This document shows positions 1 through 8,701 of a stretch of 45,764 nt of DNA, one piece after another. The notes under the pieces were generated by a model. The model ran no database searches, had not been told where the DNA came from, and saw only the letters and a list, made by a program, of their open reading frames with translations. Origin of the DNA: Candidatus Zixiibacteriota bacterium (GTDB lineage Bacteria > Zixibacteria > MSB-5A5 > GN15 > PGXB01). Made by a program: the position numbers and the translations under genes. The stretch spans positions 2,048,473 through 2,094,236 of the forward strand of contig LS998015.1 of NCBI GenBank assembly GCA_900498245.1, given 5' to 3'. Each line of letters opens with the position of its first letter. The stretch's first letter is position 1.

Positions 1-5
1 TGAAG

Positions 6-33
6 TAACGTCATTTCGCCCGACCTGACGTTA
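6..33. repeat. 8-bp inverted repeat of unknown role
   Basis: TAACGTCA at 6-13 is matched by its reverse complement TGACGTTA at 26-33, with 12 nt between. There is no U-tract, so it is not an obvious terminator. It could be an operator or part of a structured RNA that continues outside the window. No coding sequence is visible in the first 120 bases. Confidence 0.3.
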
Positions 34-52
34 TTACAGGACACCACAACCA

Positions 53-80
53 AAAAAGCCCCCCAAAAAGGGGGGCTTTT
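53..80. terminator. Rho-independent terminator, probably bidirectional
   Basis: A GC-rich stem (AAAAGCCCCCC pairing with GGGGGGCTTTT) has A-runs on one side and T-runs on the other, so it could stop transcription from either direction. It lies downstream of the leftward tRNA genes and of whatever lies left of the window. Confidence 0.8.
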
Positions 81-126
81 ATTTTAAGAGAAAAAATCCG
101 TTAAGGCGAAAATGACGCCCTAATTA

Positions 127-150
127 AAAGGGCGCCCAAAAGCGCCCTTT
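127..150 (-). terminator. terminator of the tRNA-Thr/tRNA-Tyr transcript
   Basis: Perfect 9-bp stem AAAGGGCGC / GCGCCCTTT with a 6-nt loop. Read on the minus strand it is followed by TTTTAATTA. It begins 9 nt after the 3' end of tRNA-Tyr. Confidence 0.75.
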
Positions 151-158
151 CAATTTAT

Positions 159-240
159 TGGAGGGGGGAGGATTCGAACCTCCGAAGGCTTCGCCGGCAG
201 ATTTACAGTCTGCTCCCTTTGGCCGCTCGGGAACCCCTCC
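159..240 (-). tRNA. tRNA-Tyr (anticodon GUA)
   Basis: On the minus strand the acceptor arm GGAGGGG (5') pairs with CCCCTCC (3'). The anticodon loop reads CTGTAAA, giving anticodon GUA. A long variable arm, typical of class II bacterial tRNA-Tyr, and a TTCGAATC T-loop follow. The length is 82 nt. The 3' CCA is not encoded, because the discriminator A is followed by ATA. Confidence 0.95.
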
Positions 241-294
241 GGACAATTTCTATATCGGTCCAATCTGTTCCGGCTCGAGTCCATCCGTCAATAA

Positions 295-367
295 AGCCGG
301 CGAAGGGACTCGAACCCCCGACTGGCTGATTACAAATCAGCTACTCTACCAACTGAGTTACGCCGGC
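295..367 (-). tRNA. tRNA-Thr (anticodon UGU)
   Basis: On the minus strand acceptor GCCGGCG pairs with CGCCGGC. The anticodon stem-loop CTGAT-TTGTAAT-CAG gives anticodon UGU, and the T-arm contains GGTTCGAGTCC. It is 73 nt long with no encoded CCA. It precedes tRNA-Tyr by about 54 nt in the same transcript. The Thr-Tyr order is like the thrU-tyrU start of the tRNA-tufB operon in E. coli, but a terminator follows here. Confidence 0.95.
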
Positions 368-382
368 GTAACAAGTCGCCAT

Positions 383-410
383 AATGTATAACTTTCGACC
401 TCTCTGTCAA
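383..410 (-). promoter_or_regulatory. candidate sigma70 promoter for the tRNA pair
   Basis: On the minus strand a perfect -35 TTGACA (405-410) is followed after 16 nt by a weaker -10, TACATT (383-388). The predicted start is about 9 nt before tRNA-Thr, which fits a tRNA promoter. Confidence 0.5.
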
Positions 411-447
411 GACAAAATGCGGTGCCAAGAGCATTAAGCGGCGAAAG

Positions 448-1845
448 CTACAATTTCCTTTTCCATTTTGTTCCCGACGGAGTATCCTCAAGAATTATCC
501 CCATCTTGAACAGTTCCAACCTGATTCGATCGGCCTCGGCAAAGTTGCGGTTCTTCTTGGCTTCCGCCCGTTTTTGAATCAGAGCTTCAATACCGGTCTC
601 AGATGTTTCCTCTTTCTTGACTCTAAAATTCAAAACACTTTCAATTCTGTCCATTGCCGAAAGGGCCCGATTTCTTTCATCGCCTGACAACTTATTTTCC
701 GCCTTCAGGCGGTTTATATCTCGAATAAAATCAAAGACCTCTCCTAAGGCCTGAGAAATATTGAGATCATCATCGAGAGCCGTTTCGAATCCCAGCAACA
801 TTTTATCAATATATTCACCCGCCTCACCCGATGCGCCCTCGCCGCCGTAATCCAATAGATTTGAATAGAAGTCGTTATAGCGAACCAGGCCGTTACGCGC
901 CGCGTCAAGGCCCTCAAAGGTGAAATTCAATTGCTGACGATAATGAGTTGCCAGTAACAAGTACCGTACCGCGATTGACGGATATCCCTTTTCCAGAATA
1001 TCCCTGAGAGTATAAAAGTTCTTGAATGATTTGGCCATTTTGCGTCCCTCGACAATCAAATGCTCGCAATGCAACCAGAGATTCACGAACTTCTTCCCGC
1101 TCGCCCCTTCCGACTGGGCGATTTCATTCTCGTGATGGGGAAACATATTGTCGACGCCGCCAGTGTGAATATCAAAGGTCTCGCCGAGATATTTCATCGA
1201 CATGGCGGAGCACTCCAGATGCCAGCCGGGACGGCCCTTGCCCAGTTCTGTCTCCCAAAAAACATCACCGTCATTTTCGTCCCATGCCTTCCAGAGGGCG
1301 AAATCTGATACCGATTCCTTTTCATATTCATCCGCCGCCACCCGCGCCCCCGCTTTTAATCCGGACATATCCAGATGAGAAAGGTTGCCGTAATTACGGA
1401 ATTTCGCGATGGAATAGTAATAATTACCGCCGACTTCGTAGGCGTATCCCCGCGCCAGTAATTTCTTCACAATATCTACCATTTCAGGGATATGAGTCGT
1501 GGCCTCAGGATAAAATTCCGCCCGCTCGATACCGAGCCGATCAAGATCTTCAAAGAAGGCCTTTTTATAGACGGCAGTATAGTCCCTGAGTGATACATTC
1601 TGAGCAATCGATTTTTTAATAGTCTTATCATCGATATCTGTCAGATTCATCACCTGAGTGACTTTATATCCCTTAAATTTTAGGAATCTCCTGAGGAGAT
1701 CCTCAAATGTATAGGCGCGGAAATTCCCGATATGGGCAAAATCGTGAACGGTCGGACCGCAGGTGTACATTCGGACATGCCCCGGCTCAAGAGGATGAAA
1801 TTCATCCTTGGAGCGCGTCATGGTGTTGAATAATTTAAGTGCCAT
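448..1845 (-). CDS. cysS: cysteinyl-tRNA synthetase
   Basis: Charges tRNA-Cys with cysteine in the cytoplasm (class I aminoacyl-tRNA synthetase). The 465-aa length is normal for CysRS. Visible signatures are YTCGPTV near residue 28 (zinc-ligand Cys), the HIGH variant HIGN near 37, the central WHLECSAMS and HHENEIAQSE zinc and active-site segments, and the KMSKS variant KMAKS near 268. The ATG start has an AGGAG SD a few bases upstream. It is the last gene of the leftward housekeeping operon, 11 nt after the M42 peptidase, and is followed by the tRNA genes. Recognition is secure. Confidence 0.97.
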   Translation of the reverse strand: MALKLFNTMTRSKDEFHPLEPGHVRMYTCGPTVHDFAHIGNFRAYTFEDLLRRFLKFKGYKVTQVMNLTDIDDKTIKKSIAQNVSLRDYTAVYKKAFFEDLDRLGIERAEFYPEATTHIPEMVDIVKKLLARGYAYEVGGNYYYSIAKFRNYGNLSHLDMSGLKAGARVAADEYEKESVSDFALWKAWDENDGDVFWETELGKGRPGWHLECSAMSMKYLGETFDIHTGGVDNMFPHHENEIAQSEGASGKKFVNLWLHCEHLIVEGRKMAKSFKNFYTLRDILEKGYPSIAVRYLLLATHYRQQLNFTFEGLDAARNGLVRYNDFYSNLLDYGGEGASGEAGEYIDKMLLGFETALDDDLNISQALGEVFDFIRDINRLKAENKLSGDERNRALSAMDRIESVLNFRVKKEETSETGIEALIQKRAEAKKNRNFAEADRIRLELFKMGIILEDTPSGTKWKRKL

Positions 1846-1856
1846 CTCTCCTGTCC

Positions 1857-2930
1857 TTACATGGCCGTCAAAGCATCGACCGACTTTTTATTCAATTTCT
1901 TTATAAGCGCGATAATCAATTTCACGGTATTATCATAGTCGCCACGATAAATTATGCCGTTGTGCGAATGAATATAGCGGACCGGAACGCCAATCACGAT
2001 AGACGGGACTCCGGAGCGGCTCTTATGAATTTCGCCGCCATCGGTGCCGCCTCTCTCCATGGTGGTCAAATGGAAGGGAATTTTGTTATCTTCGGCGGTT
2101 TTGATTACCATCTGACGAAGCCGAACATTGGGAATCATTCCGGCATCATAAACTAGGACCGCCGGACCGGCGCCCAGTCTCTCGGCTTTGGTGAAATTTT
2201 CCGGCGGGACATCCTGAGCGATGCCGACATCGGCAATAATAGCCACATCGGGATCGGTCGCGTAGGCGGCCGTCCGGGCTCCGCGCAGACCGACTTCTTC
2301 CTGAACCGTACCTATCCCCAAAATAGTGTTGGGATGCGAAACTTTTTTAAAATGCCGCATCACATCGATAACGACCGCGCATGAAACCCGATTGTCAAAG
2401 GCTTTGGACAAATACATTTTTTCATTATTCATGATGGCAAATTGAGAATCGGGGACGATAACGTCACCAACGCGAATCCCCAATTTCTTTTTAATATCAA
2501 ATTTGTCCATGGTCCCGACATCGATGAACATTTCCCCGATCTCTAAGACCTTTTCCCGCTCTTTCTGCGGCAATATATGAGGCGGCTTGGAACCGACCAC
2601 GCCGAGGACCGGGCCATTCGCCCCCATTATCCAGACGCGCTGACCCAGAGCGACATGCCCCCACCAGCCGCCGAGTGGAAGAAATTTTATGAATCCTTCC
2701 TTGGTGATCTCTTTGACCATGAAGCCGATTTCATCAAGATGCCCCACGATGGAAACCCTGGGTGATTCCGCTGTCCCGGTCTTATATCCGATTACGGAAC
2801 CTAATTTGTCATAGCTAATTTTGGCAAATTCGCCCATATGGCGGGCCATGACGCGGCGGGCGCCATCCTCATAACCGGAGACTCCGGGAGCCTCCGTTAT
2901 TTCCTTCAACAGATTTTCCGTATAGTCCAA
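1857..2930 (-). CDS. M42-family metallo-aminopeptidase
   Basis: Predicted cytoplasmic dinuclear-metal aminopeptidase of the M42 family (FrvX / deblocking aminopeptidase / TET type), which forms large oligomers that trim peptides. The 357-aa protein shows the expected metal-binding series in order: GHLDEIGFMV, the bridging Asp in KAFDNRVSC, the catalytic Glu pair in GTVQEEVGLRGA, IIADVG, and the late His in RYIHSHNG. The start is TTG, supported by an AGAGGTG SD 6-7 nt upstream; no nearby ATG is better. Its physiological substrate cannot be read from sequence. M42 members have also been annotated as endoglucanases, which is less likely. Confidence 0.9.
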   Translation of the reverse strand: MDYTENLLKEITEAPGVSGYEDGARRVMARHMGEFAKISYDKLGSVIGYKTGTAESPRVSIVGHLDEIGFMVKEITKEGFIKFLPLGGWWGHVALGQRVWIMGANGPVLGVVGSKPPHILPQKEREKVLEIGEMFIDVGTMDKFDIKKKLGIRVGDVIVPDSQFAIMNNEKMYLSKAFDNRVSCAVVIDVMRHFKKVSHPNTILGIGTVQEEVGLRGARTAAYATDPDVAIIADVGIAQDVPPENFTKAERLGAGPAVLVYDAGMIPNVRLRQMVIKTAEDNKIPFHLTTMERGGTDGGEIHKSRSGVPSIVIGVPVRYIHSHNGIIYRGDYDNTVKLIIALIKKLNKKSVDALTAM

Positions 2931-2998
2931 AATTTCACCTCTGATTAAATTGAATAATTAGGCGGAATATATGACTTATATACCGTCCCGTCAAATAG

Positions 2999-3733
2999 CT
3001 ACTTTATTAGGGGAATCAATTCCGACAACTCATGAATAATCACTGTGCCATCAGGAATCGGTTCGGGATACTCCCGACCCGGTCGATATTTGAGAACCGC
3101 TTTGAGTCCGACTGCAGAAGGTCCGGAATAGTCCTCCAGGTAGCGATCTCCCACAAACAGCAACTTTTCTCGATCAATTTTTATAAGTTCTATGGCTCTT
3201 TCATAAATGGCGGGATGGGGCTTCCGGTAGCCGAATGACGACGAAAAGACGGCGAAATCAAGAAATTCGGCGATACCGAATCGCGCCAATTCGTCCCTAT
3301 GATATATCTCGGGGAATATGGTGTTAGAAACCAGCCCGATCTTGATTTTCATCTCTCGTAATCGATTCAGGACTTCGATAGTGTCATCAAAAATAGTCAG
3401 CTGCCTTCCCACCGGCTGATAATAAGCGTCAAAAAATCGATCGGCGAGGTTCTTGCCATGATTCAGTCCGGCGGTGGAAAATAGTTCGCTGATGGCATCG
3501 GTAATTGTCCATTCCTTCAACGTTTCTCGAGCGCGGGCGCGATATTTCTCTCTTATGTTGACATAGAGATCCTTGAACCGGGAAATATCAGGTAGTTCAT
3601 ATCCCAATCCGGAGAGTGCCGTTACACCGGCCTGAAAACTGGTCAGATTCATCAATTCCCAGGGGATATTTTCGTACTCTATCAAAGTTGATCCGAGATC
3701 AAAAATTATCCCGTCAATCTTAAATGTCGTCAT
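2999..3733 (-). CDS. HAD-family hydrolase
   Basis: Predicted haloacid-dehalogenase-superfamily phosphatase. Motif I reads FDLGSTL: the nucleophile Asp is present, but the second Asp of the usual DxDxT (the acid/base) is Gly. Such DxG forms occur in some HAD branches, and substrate and activity are uncertain. Motif II (GLVSNT), the motif III Lys (RKPHPAIY) and motif IV (GDRYLED) are present. A longer reading starts at 3769, inside ddl. I prefer the ATG at 3733 because GGGGA lies upstream of it and it begins 4 nt after the ddl stop. The protein is then 244 aa. Confidence 0.85.
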   Translation of the reverse strand: MTTFKIDGIIFDLGSTLIEYENIPWELMNLTSFQAGVTALSGLGYELPDISRFKDLYVNIREKYRARARETLKEWTITDAISELFSTAGLNHGKNLADRFFDAYYQPVGRQLTIFDDTIEVLNRLREMKIKIGLVSNTIFPEIYHRDELARFGIAEFLDFAVFSSSFGYRKPHPAIYERAIELIKIDREKLLFVGDRYLEDYSGPSAVGLKAVLKYRPGREYPEPIPDGTVIIHELSELIPLIK

Positions 3734-3737
3734 TCCG

Positions 3738-4769
3738 TCAATTCCCCAGTGCCGTCCGGCAGATTTCATCCACCAGCTGATCGAAATTCAATCCCGCTTC
3801 CCGGGCCGCCATCGGGGCCAGCGACAATTCGGTCATACCGGGCAGGGTATTTATTTCCAGAAAGAAAGGCCGATTATCGGCGTCGAGAATGAAATCAGCC
3901 CGGGCGAGTCCGGCACAATCTATTATCTCATAGGCTCTCGCGGCCAGACGCTGTATCTCTCTGGTTACTTCTTCCGAGATTTCAGCCGGGCAGACATAAT
4001 TTGACTTCCCCTTGGTATATTTGCATTGATAGTCATACAATTCATTAGTCGGTAATATCTCCACCAGCGGAAGAGGGCGTCCGTTCAGCACCGAAGCCGT
4101 TATTTCCCGGCCCTTCACATATTTCTCCACAAGGACTTCTTTGGAGACTTTTGATGCCTGCTCCAGCGCCGACGGAAGTGAAGATAATTCTTTGACCAGG
4201 GTGAGGCCGACCGTCGAACCGGAATTATTGGGCTTGATAATAATAGGTAGGGAAAACTCCTTCATGATAGATTTGGAGAACGCCGGAATGACCGCAATAT
4301 CCGTAATTTTTAAAAGTCTCCATGGGGGAGTAGGTATATTCTCTTTGCTGAGAATCCTTTTGGCAAAGGCTTTATTCATTGCAACGGCGGAGGCCAGGAC
4401 CGCCGAACCGGTATAATTTCGCCCGGCCATTTCCAGCAGGGCCTGTATGGTACCGTCTTCGCCGGCCCCGCCGTGAAGAGCCAGAAAAACCAGATCCACG
4501 TCCCGGAATTCACTCTGACTGAGAGTTGAAGAAAGAGCGTCACTCTTTCTATCAACCAGCGCAATTTTCGAATTTGATGATTCATCCCGAAGAAGACGAT
4601 AATGCCCCGATGGATCGAGAAGTGACTGACCGGATGCCGAGTCAATCACCAGAGTCTCGTGCCCCAAACGTTGAAGGGCCTCGGTTATGGCCTTGGCCGA
4701 CGCCAGCGAGACGGCTCTCTCCTCCGAAAGCCCGCCTGCAAGAACCAGTACTTTAATCCTTTTCTTCAT
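3738..4769 (-). CDS. ddl: D-alanine--D-alanine ligase
   Basis: ATP-grasp enzyme that makes the D-Ala-D-Ala dipeptide for peptidoglycan. The protein is 343 aa. Visible features are the N-terminal GGLSEERAVSLAS segment (a variant of the usual SxEHEVS), LHGGAGEDGTIQ, the ATP-grasp core around IIKPNNSGSTVG, and the C-terminal FLEINTLPGMTELSL that carries metal and substrate ligands. It overlaps the DedA gene by 17 nt and sits 4 nt from the HAD gene, so it is probably translated from one polycistronic mRNA. The Glu-His-Glu to Glu-Glu-Arg change near residue 16 is slightly unusual. Confidence 0.93.
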   Translation of the reverse strand: MKKRIKVLVLAGGLSEERAVSLASAKAITEALQRLGHETLVIDSASGQSLLDPSGHYRLLRDESSNSKIALVDRKSDALSSTLSQSEFRDVDLVFLALHGGAGEDGTIQALLEMAGRNYTGSAVLASAVAMNKAFAKRILSKENIPTPPWRLLKITDIAVIPAFSKSIMKEFSLPIIIKPNNSGSTVGLTLVKELSSLPSALEQASKVSKEVLVEKYVKGREITASVLNGRPLPLVEILPTNELYDYQCKYTKGKSNYVCPAEISEEVTREIQRLAARAYEIIDCAGLARADFILDADNRPFFLEINTLPGMTELSLAPMAAREAGLNFDQLVDEICRTALGN

Positions 4770-5388
4770 TTTGCTTCACACGATAAATTTTGTAGATCGC
4801 CAAGATAATTGCCAGTAAAACAATTATCGGCCAGACAATTTTTTCATACAGGTGGAAATACTCGGCAATTAATTCGAATTTGACAACAAAAATATAACTT
4901 CCGAACAGTAAAAGGCCGTTGAAGATCCAGAAAGAGATGGAGATAAGCAGTATCATTTTGACGCGATTGTAGCGGCTGATGCCGGTTATGAGAGCCACGG
5001 CGGTCCTGGCCCCGACAATGAAGCGGTTAAATATTAAGAGCCATCCGCCCCGTTTCTGGAACCATTGCTCAAGACGAAGAATATCGCGGTGCGAAAACCA
5101 GCGATAATTCTTTTTTATGAAAAATTCCCGGCCGTAACTGAAGCCGAATTGATAGACCAGTGCAAACGAGACCAGTCCGCCGAGATAAATACATAGAAAC
5201 ACAAGTCCAATATTCAGTCTGCCTGAGGCGGCCAGGGCACCTCCCCCCAGTGTAAAAAAATCGCCCGGAAAGGGAGGAAAAATATTTTCAATAAAGGCCG
5301 CAAGAAACAGCGTTAAATAGATCCAGAACGGTCCTAAAACGAAAATTCTATCCAGAAATTCACTGATCAGATGAAGTGAGTGATCCAT
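4753..5388 (-). CDS. DedA-family (VTT/SNARE-associated) membrane protein
   Basis: Integral inner-membrane protein of the DedA family. Family members are linked to lipid-carrier or phospholipid transport and membrane-potential homeostasis. The 211-aa sequence shows the family hallmarks: FPGDFFTLGGG after the first hydrophobic segment, a re-entrant region with FNRFIVGARTAVALITGISR (the conserved F/GRF..G.R pattern), and several transmembrane stretches. It overlaps ispF by 29 nt upstream and ddl by 17 nt downstream. Its substrate cannot be inferred. Confidence 0.88.
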   Translation of the reverse strand: MDHSLHLISEFLDRIFVLGPFWIYLTLFLAAFIENIFPPFPGDFFTLGGGALAASGRLNIGLVFLCIYLGGLVSFALVYQFGFSYGREFFIKKNYRWFSHRDILRLEQWFQKRGGWLLIFNRFIVGARTAVALITGISRYNRVKMILLISISFWIFNGLLLFGSYIFVVKFELIAEYFHLYEKIVWPIIVLLAIILAIYKIYRVKQNEEKD

Positions 5389-5872
5389 CGTCTTTATAAA
5401 TTAAAGATGTTGCCAGGGCCGCTATCCCCTCTTCCCGTCCGACAAAACCCATTCTCTCGTTAGTGGTGGCTTTTATTGATATATTTTCCTCAGAAGCCAT
5501 CAATATGCGGCCGATTTTCGCTTTCATAATTGGAATATGCGGCGAGATCTTGGGCTGTTCGGCAATTATTACGGCATCGACGTTTCCGACCCGATATCCC
5601 TCTTTGGTTAACATAACAAAAACCTCCGCCAGTATTTTTGTCGAGGCGACATCTTTCCATTTGGGGGAGGTATTGGGGAAATGAATGCCAATATCCCCCA
5701 TACCGGCGGCTCCGAGCAGGGAATCCGCGATGGCATGAAGCAAAACGTCGGCATCGCTGTGTCCCAAAAGCCCCCGGTGATACGGGATTATGACTCCGCC
5801 CAGCACCAGTGGTCGTTCCACCATAAATTGGTGGACATCATATCCGATTCCAATCTTAATTCCAGGAAGCAT
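5360..5872 (-). CDS. ispF: 2-C-methyl-D-erythritol 2,4-cyclodiphosphate synthase
   Basis: Fifth step of the MEP isoprenoid pathway: it cyclises CDP-ME 2-phosphate to MEcPP in a zinc-dependent trimer. Visible features are GIGYDVHQF (zinc ligands Asp and His), GLLGHSDADVLLHAI, GDIGIHFP and KATTNERMGFVGREEGIAA. The second ATG (5872) is chosen over 5878 because AAGGA stands 5 nt before it. The protein is 170 aa, about 10 residues longer than typical, with the extension at the C-terminus where it overlaps the DedA gene. It overlaps ispD by 17 nt. Confidence 0.95.
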   Translation of the reverse strand: MLPGIKIGIGYDVHQFMVERPLVLGGVIIPYHRGLLGHSDADVLLHAIADSLLGAAGMGDIGIHFPNTSPKWKDVASTKILAEVFVMLTKEGYRVGNVDAVIIAEQPKISPHIPIMKAKIGRILMASEENISIKATTNERMGFVGREEGIAALATSLIYKDDGSLTSSDQ

Positions 5873-6551
5873 TGTCATCCTTCAACAAATATTTGGCGAG
5901 ATTAAGATCTTCTTCGGTGGTAATTTTAAGATTAATTTTCTCCGGAATCACCGTCTTTACTTTGAAACCCAGCGATTCCACGAGGTAAGCATCATCGGTA
6001 GCATTCAGCTCCGAGCCGGCCCGCTCGTGCGCCGACATAATAAGATCGTACTGGAAAGCCTGGGGTGTTTCGGCTTGATATAGTTTGGCTCGATCCAGGG
6101 TGGAAATTATAAAATCACCTTCAACTCGTTTTATGGTATCCGTAATCGGCCGGGCCAGAATGGCGGCGCGATTCTTTTGCGCCGATTCTATTACCCTGTC
6201 GATATCGCCGGGGCTTACCAGCGGCCTGGCCCCATCATGGATAGCCACCAGACCGGTGGAATATGGCAGACTCTTCAGGCCGCGCCAAACGGAATCAATT
6301 CGGCTTTCTCCGCCGGCAACGATGTGGCTGACTTTCTTAAAGGCAAAAGGATTGACCACTTTCTCATTGGTATAAAGCAGGTAATCCTCCGGCGCCACGA
6401 TAACAATTTCGTCTATTTTCACGGCCCGTTCGTACTGATAAATGGTCCAGGAAAGCAACGGTCGGTTCCAAATGCTTCTGAATTGCTTGGGTATCTCACC
6501 GCCGAAACGGACACCGCGACCGGCGGCGACTATAAGGGCCACACTTTTCAT
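5856..6551 (-). CDS. ispD: 2-C-methyl-D-erythritol 4-phosphate cytidylyltransferase
   Basis: Third step of the MEP pathway: it transfers CMP from CTP to MEP. The 231-aa protein begins MKSVALIVAAGRGVRFG, carrying the CTP-binding AAGxGxRFG loop, followed by PKQF, the VAIHDGARPLV segment and ARPITDTIKR. A TTG 9 nt upstream (6560) is an alternative start, and neither start has a strong SD. The ispD-ispF pair is adjacent and overlapping, as in many bacteria. Confidence 0.95.
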   Translation of the reverse strand: MKSVALIVAAGRGVRFGGEIPKQFRSIWNRPLLSWTIYQYERAVKIDEIVIVAPEDYLLYTNEKVVNPFAFKKVSHIVAGGESRIDSVWRGLKSLPYSTGLVAIHDGARPLVSPGDIDRVIESAQKNRAAILARPITDTIKRVEGDFIISTLDRAKLYQAETPQAFQYDLIMSAHERAGSELNATDDAYLVESLGFKVKTVIPEKINLKITTEEDLNLAKYLLKDDNASWN

Positions 6552-6606
6552 GAATTTCAATATATCCGTTTAATAATCCGGTAGAAACAAGAATTTTGAC
6601 GCGAAA

Positions 6607-7647
6607 TTAGAGGATCAGCATGCAGTCGCCGTAACTATAAAAGCGGAATTTGTCGGCAACCGCCGCATTATAGGCACTTAATATGTTCTCCCGCCCTGCA
6701 AAAGACGAAACCAATATCACCAGCGATGATTGGGGAAGATGAAAATTCGTTATGAGATGGTCAACCAAACGGAATTGATGGCCCGGCTTTATATATAAGT
6801 CGACCGGACCGCTAAATGCCGTTATCTCTCCGTCGACATAAGGGGCCGATTCCAGGGCCCTGACCACCGTGGTCCCGACCGCAAATACCTTACCGCCTTT
6901 ATCTCTGGCCTTGTTTATAGAGGAAGCGGCCGATTTGGAAATCTCCACATATTCGGGATCGATGGCGTGCTCTTCAATTTCTTCAGTTCGTATGGTTTTG
7001 AAAGTCCCGTAACCCACATGCAGAGTTACCGGAACAATTTTGACCCCCATCTGGGCTATTTTGTCGAGAATTCTCTTGCTGAAATGAAGACCGGCGGTGG
7101 GCGCCGCCACCGCTCTGGCCCTTTTGGAATCGGCATACACGGTTTGGTAACGGCTCTCATCGCTTTTCTCATCGGGGCGGTGAATATAAATCGGCAAAGG
7201 GATATGCCCGAATTTGGATATTATTCTGGCCGCTTCGATTTTGCTCTTAAATTTGACGGCTGTTTTTCCGTCCGGCAATTTTCTAAAAATTGTCACATTG
7301 GATTTTTCATCAAATATGAGCGATTCGCCTTCTTTGATGCGCCGCGAGGGATGAGTCAGCACCTGCCAGCAATTTATGCCGTCGATTTTGATTTCCTCCA
7401 GAAGGAAAATTTCTACCTTCCCTCCCGACGGCCGCCGGGCAAAAAGACGAGCCTTAAAAACCTTGGTATTATTGACCACAAGGACATCCCCTTTGCTCAT
7501 ATAATTCAGGACAGCGGGGAATTTAGCGCACTTGAACTCCCCGGTTTCCCGATCCAGAATCATAAGACGGGATTCCTCTCGCCTTCGCGCCGGGTAATAG
7601 GCGATCAGTTCCTCGGGGAGATTATAATCAAATAAAGACAGTTTCAT
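6607..7647 (-). CDS. queA: S-adenosylmethionine:tRNA ribosyltransferase-isomerase
   Basis: Penultimate enzyme of queuosine synthesis: it transfers and isomerises the ribosyl moiety of SAM onto preQ1 in tRNA, giving epoxyqueuosine. The 346-aa length is normal. Visible are the N-terminal FDYNLPEELIAYYPA, the basic RRREESRLM, VVNNTKVFKARL, the AAPTAGLHFS motif, HVGYGTF and NFHLPQSSL. It is the first gene of the operon running down to cysS, with a candidate promoter just upstream. Confidence 0.97.
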   Translation of the reverse strand: MKLSLFDYNLPEELIAYYPARRREESRLMILDRETGEFKCAKFPAVLNYMSKGDVLVVNNTKVFKARLFARRPSGGKVEIFLLEEIKIDGINCWQVLTHPSRRIKEGESLIFDEKSNVTIFRKLPDGKTAVKFKSKIEAARIISKFGHIPLPIYIHRPDEKSDESRYQTVYADSKRARAVAAPTAGLHFSKRILDKIAQMGVKIVPVTLHVGYGTFKTIRTEEIEEHAIDPEYVEISKSAASSINKARDKGGKVFAVGTTVVRALESAPYVDGEITAFSGPVDLYIKPGHQFRLVDHLITNFHLPQSSLVILVSSFAGRENILSAYNAAVADKFRFYSYGDCMLIL

Positions 7648-7670
7648 TTTCTTTCACTACTTGGCCGCCC

Positions 7671-7699
7671 TAAAATGCAGTTTTTTAGAAAATTGTCAA
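7671..7699 (-). promoter_or_regulatory. candidate sigma70 promoter for the queA-cysS operon
   Basis: On the minus strand a perfect -35 TTGACA (7694-7699) is followed after 16-17 nt by an AT-rich but poor -10 (CATTTTAG, about 7671-7677). It lies between the HDOD gene's terminator and the queA ATG. Confidence 0.4.
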
Positions 7700-7728
7700 G
7701 TTGCCGGGCCGCCTTCTGATATAATTAT

Positions 7729-7752
7729 AAAAAAAGCCGGAATGATTCCGGC
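7729..7752 (-). terminator. terminator downstream of the HDOD gene
   Basis: GCCGGAA-TCA-TTCCGGC hairpin (7736-7752) is followed on the minus strand by a run of seven T. It separates the flagellar filament operon from the queA operon. Confidence 0.85.
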
Positions 7753-7776
7753 GCGCGGTCGGCAAGGGCATGTATA

Positions 7777-8670
7777 TCATCCTAATCCGGCAATTTTCAT
7801 GAAGGTTTCGGCTTTCATGTATTCTTCCAAAAGCGCCGATTTTATTTCCGTCACGTCCTCTTTGCCCATTTCAAAAAAGGCCAGTGTAAGGGGATTAATC
7901 ATATCGTCGTTGATCTCGATATCCTCTACTGGAAAGCAAATCAAAGCGATATAGTCGGCTAAATTGAGAAGATAGGCATAATTATCACTTTCGTTGGGCA
8001 ACTCGGGATTGTGGTGGTAACCGATACCGTCAGCCATGCGGACAGGCAGTTTCCAGGAGACGGCCAGTTGCCGGCCCAGTTGCGCATGATTAAAACCCAG
8101 CACCGCGACTTCCGCTTCGATTTCAGTAACCCCGGGATAATTCCTCCCATATTCGAGAATCATCTGATGTTCCCGGCTCATGAAACAACTAAAAACCATC
8201 TTGCCGATATCATGGATAAGGCCGGACGAAAAGGCGGGGTCGGGATTTAGCACTTTTCCGCCCTTAAATCTTTTGGCGATAATCCTGGCGCCGAAAGCGG
8301 CAGCGAGAGAATGTCTCCAGAATCGTTCATGATATTCACGATTGCTGTCATTGGCCTTAAACATGTTCAATACGGAGGCCGATAAAACCAGATTTTTGAC
8401 CGCCTCCAGGCCAATTATCATTACGGCGTGCTTGACGGAATCGACCTCCCGGGACAGACCGTAAAAAGCGGAATTAGTTAATTTAAGGACCTTTACCGAC
8501 ATGGCGGGATCTTCGGATAAAATACTGGCGACATCGGATACGGAAGTGTCCGGGTCATTTATTACTTTTTGGATTTGTTCAAAAACGATGGGCGGGGTCG
8601 GGAGATTTCTGATATTGGCGATAATTTGATTCAGTTTATTTTCCAGCGATGTCGTGATGACGGTCGTCAT
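7777..8670 (-). CDS. HDOD-domain signalling protein
   Basis: 297 aa, almost entirely one HDOD domain (an HD-related output domain without the full HD metal set). Visible are LPTPPIVFEQIQKVI near residue 22, the LSEDPAMSVKVLKLTNSAFYG segment, SGLIHDIGKMVF and GYHHNP. HDOD proteins bind partners or nucleotides in signalling and are common near motility and chemotaxis genes; no enzymatic activity should be assumed. It is the last gene of the fliD-fliS-flgN-flgM group, 31 nt after flgM, and is followed by a clear terminator. A motility-related role is inferred from position only. Confidence 0.85.
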   Translation of the reverse strand: MTTVITTSLENKLNQIIANIRNLPTPPIVFEQIQKVINDPDTSVSDVASILSEDPAMSVKVLKLTNSAFYGLSREVDSVKHAVMIIGLEAVKNLVLSASVLNMFKANDSNREYHERFWRHSLAAAFGARIIAKRFKGGKVLNPDPAFSSGLIHDIGKMVFSCFMSREHQMILEYGRNYPGVTEIEAEVAVLGFNHAQLGRQLAVSWKLPVRMADGIGYHHNPELPNESDNYAYLLNLADYIALICFPVEDIEINDDMINPLTLAFFEMGKEDVTEIKSALLEEYMKAETFMKIAGLG

Positions 8671-8701
8671 ACCCTGTTTACCCCGGTTTTAAATTGCTTG
8701 T

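Noticed and set aside
1026-1589. 187-codon plus-strand ORF opposite cysS
   Set aside because: Arg/Pro-rich shadow of the cysS coding frame; cysS is certain.
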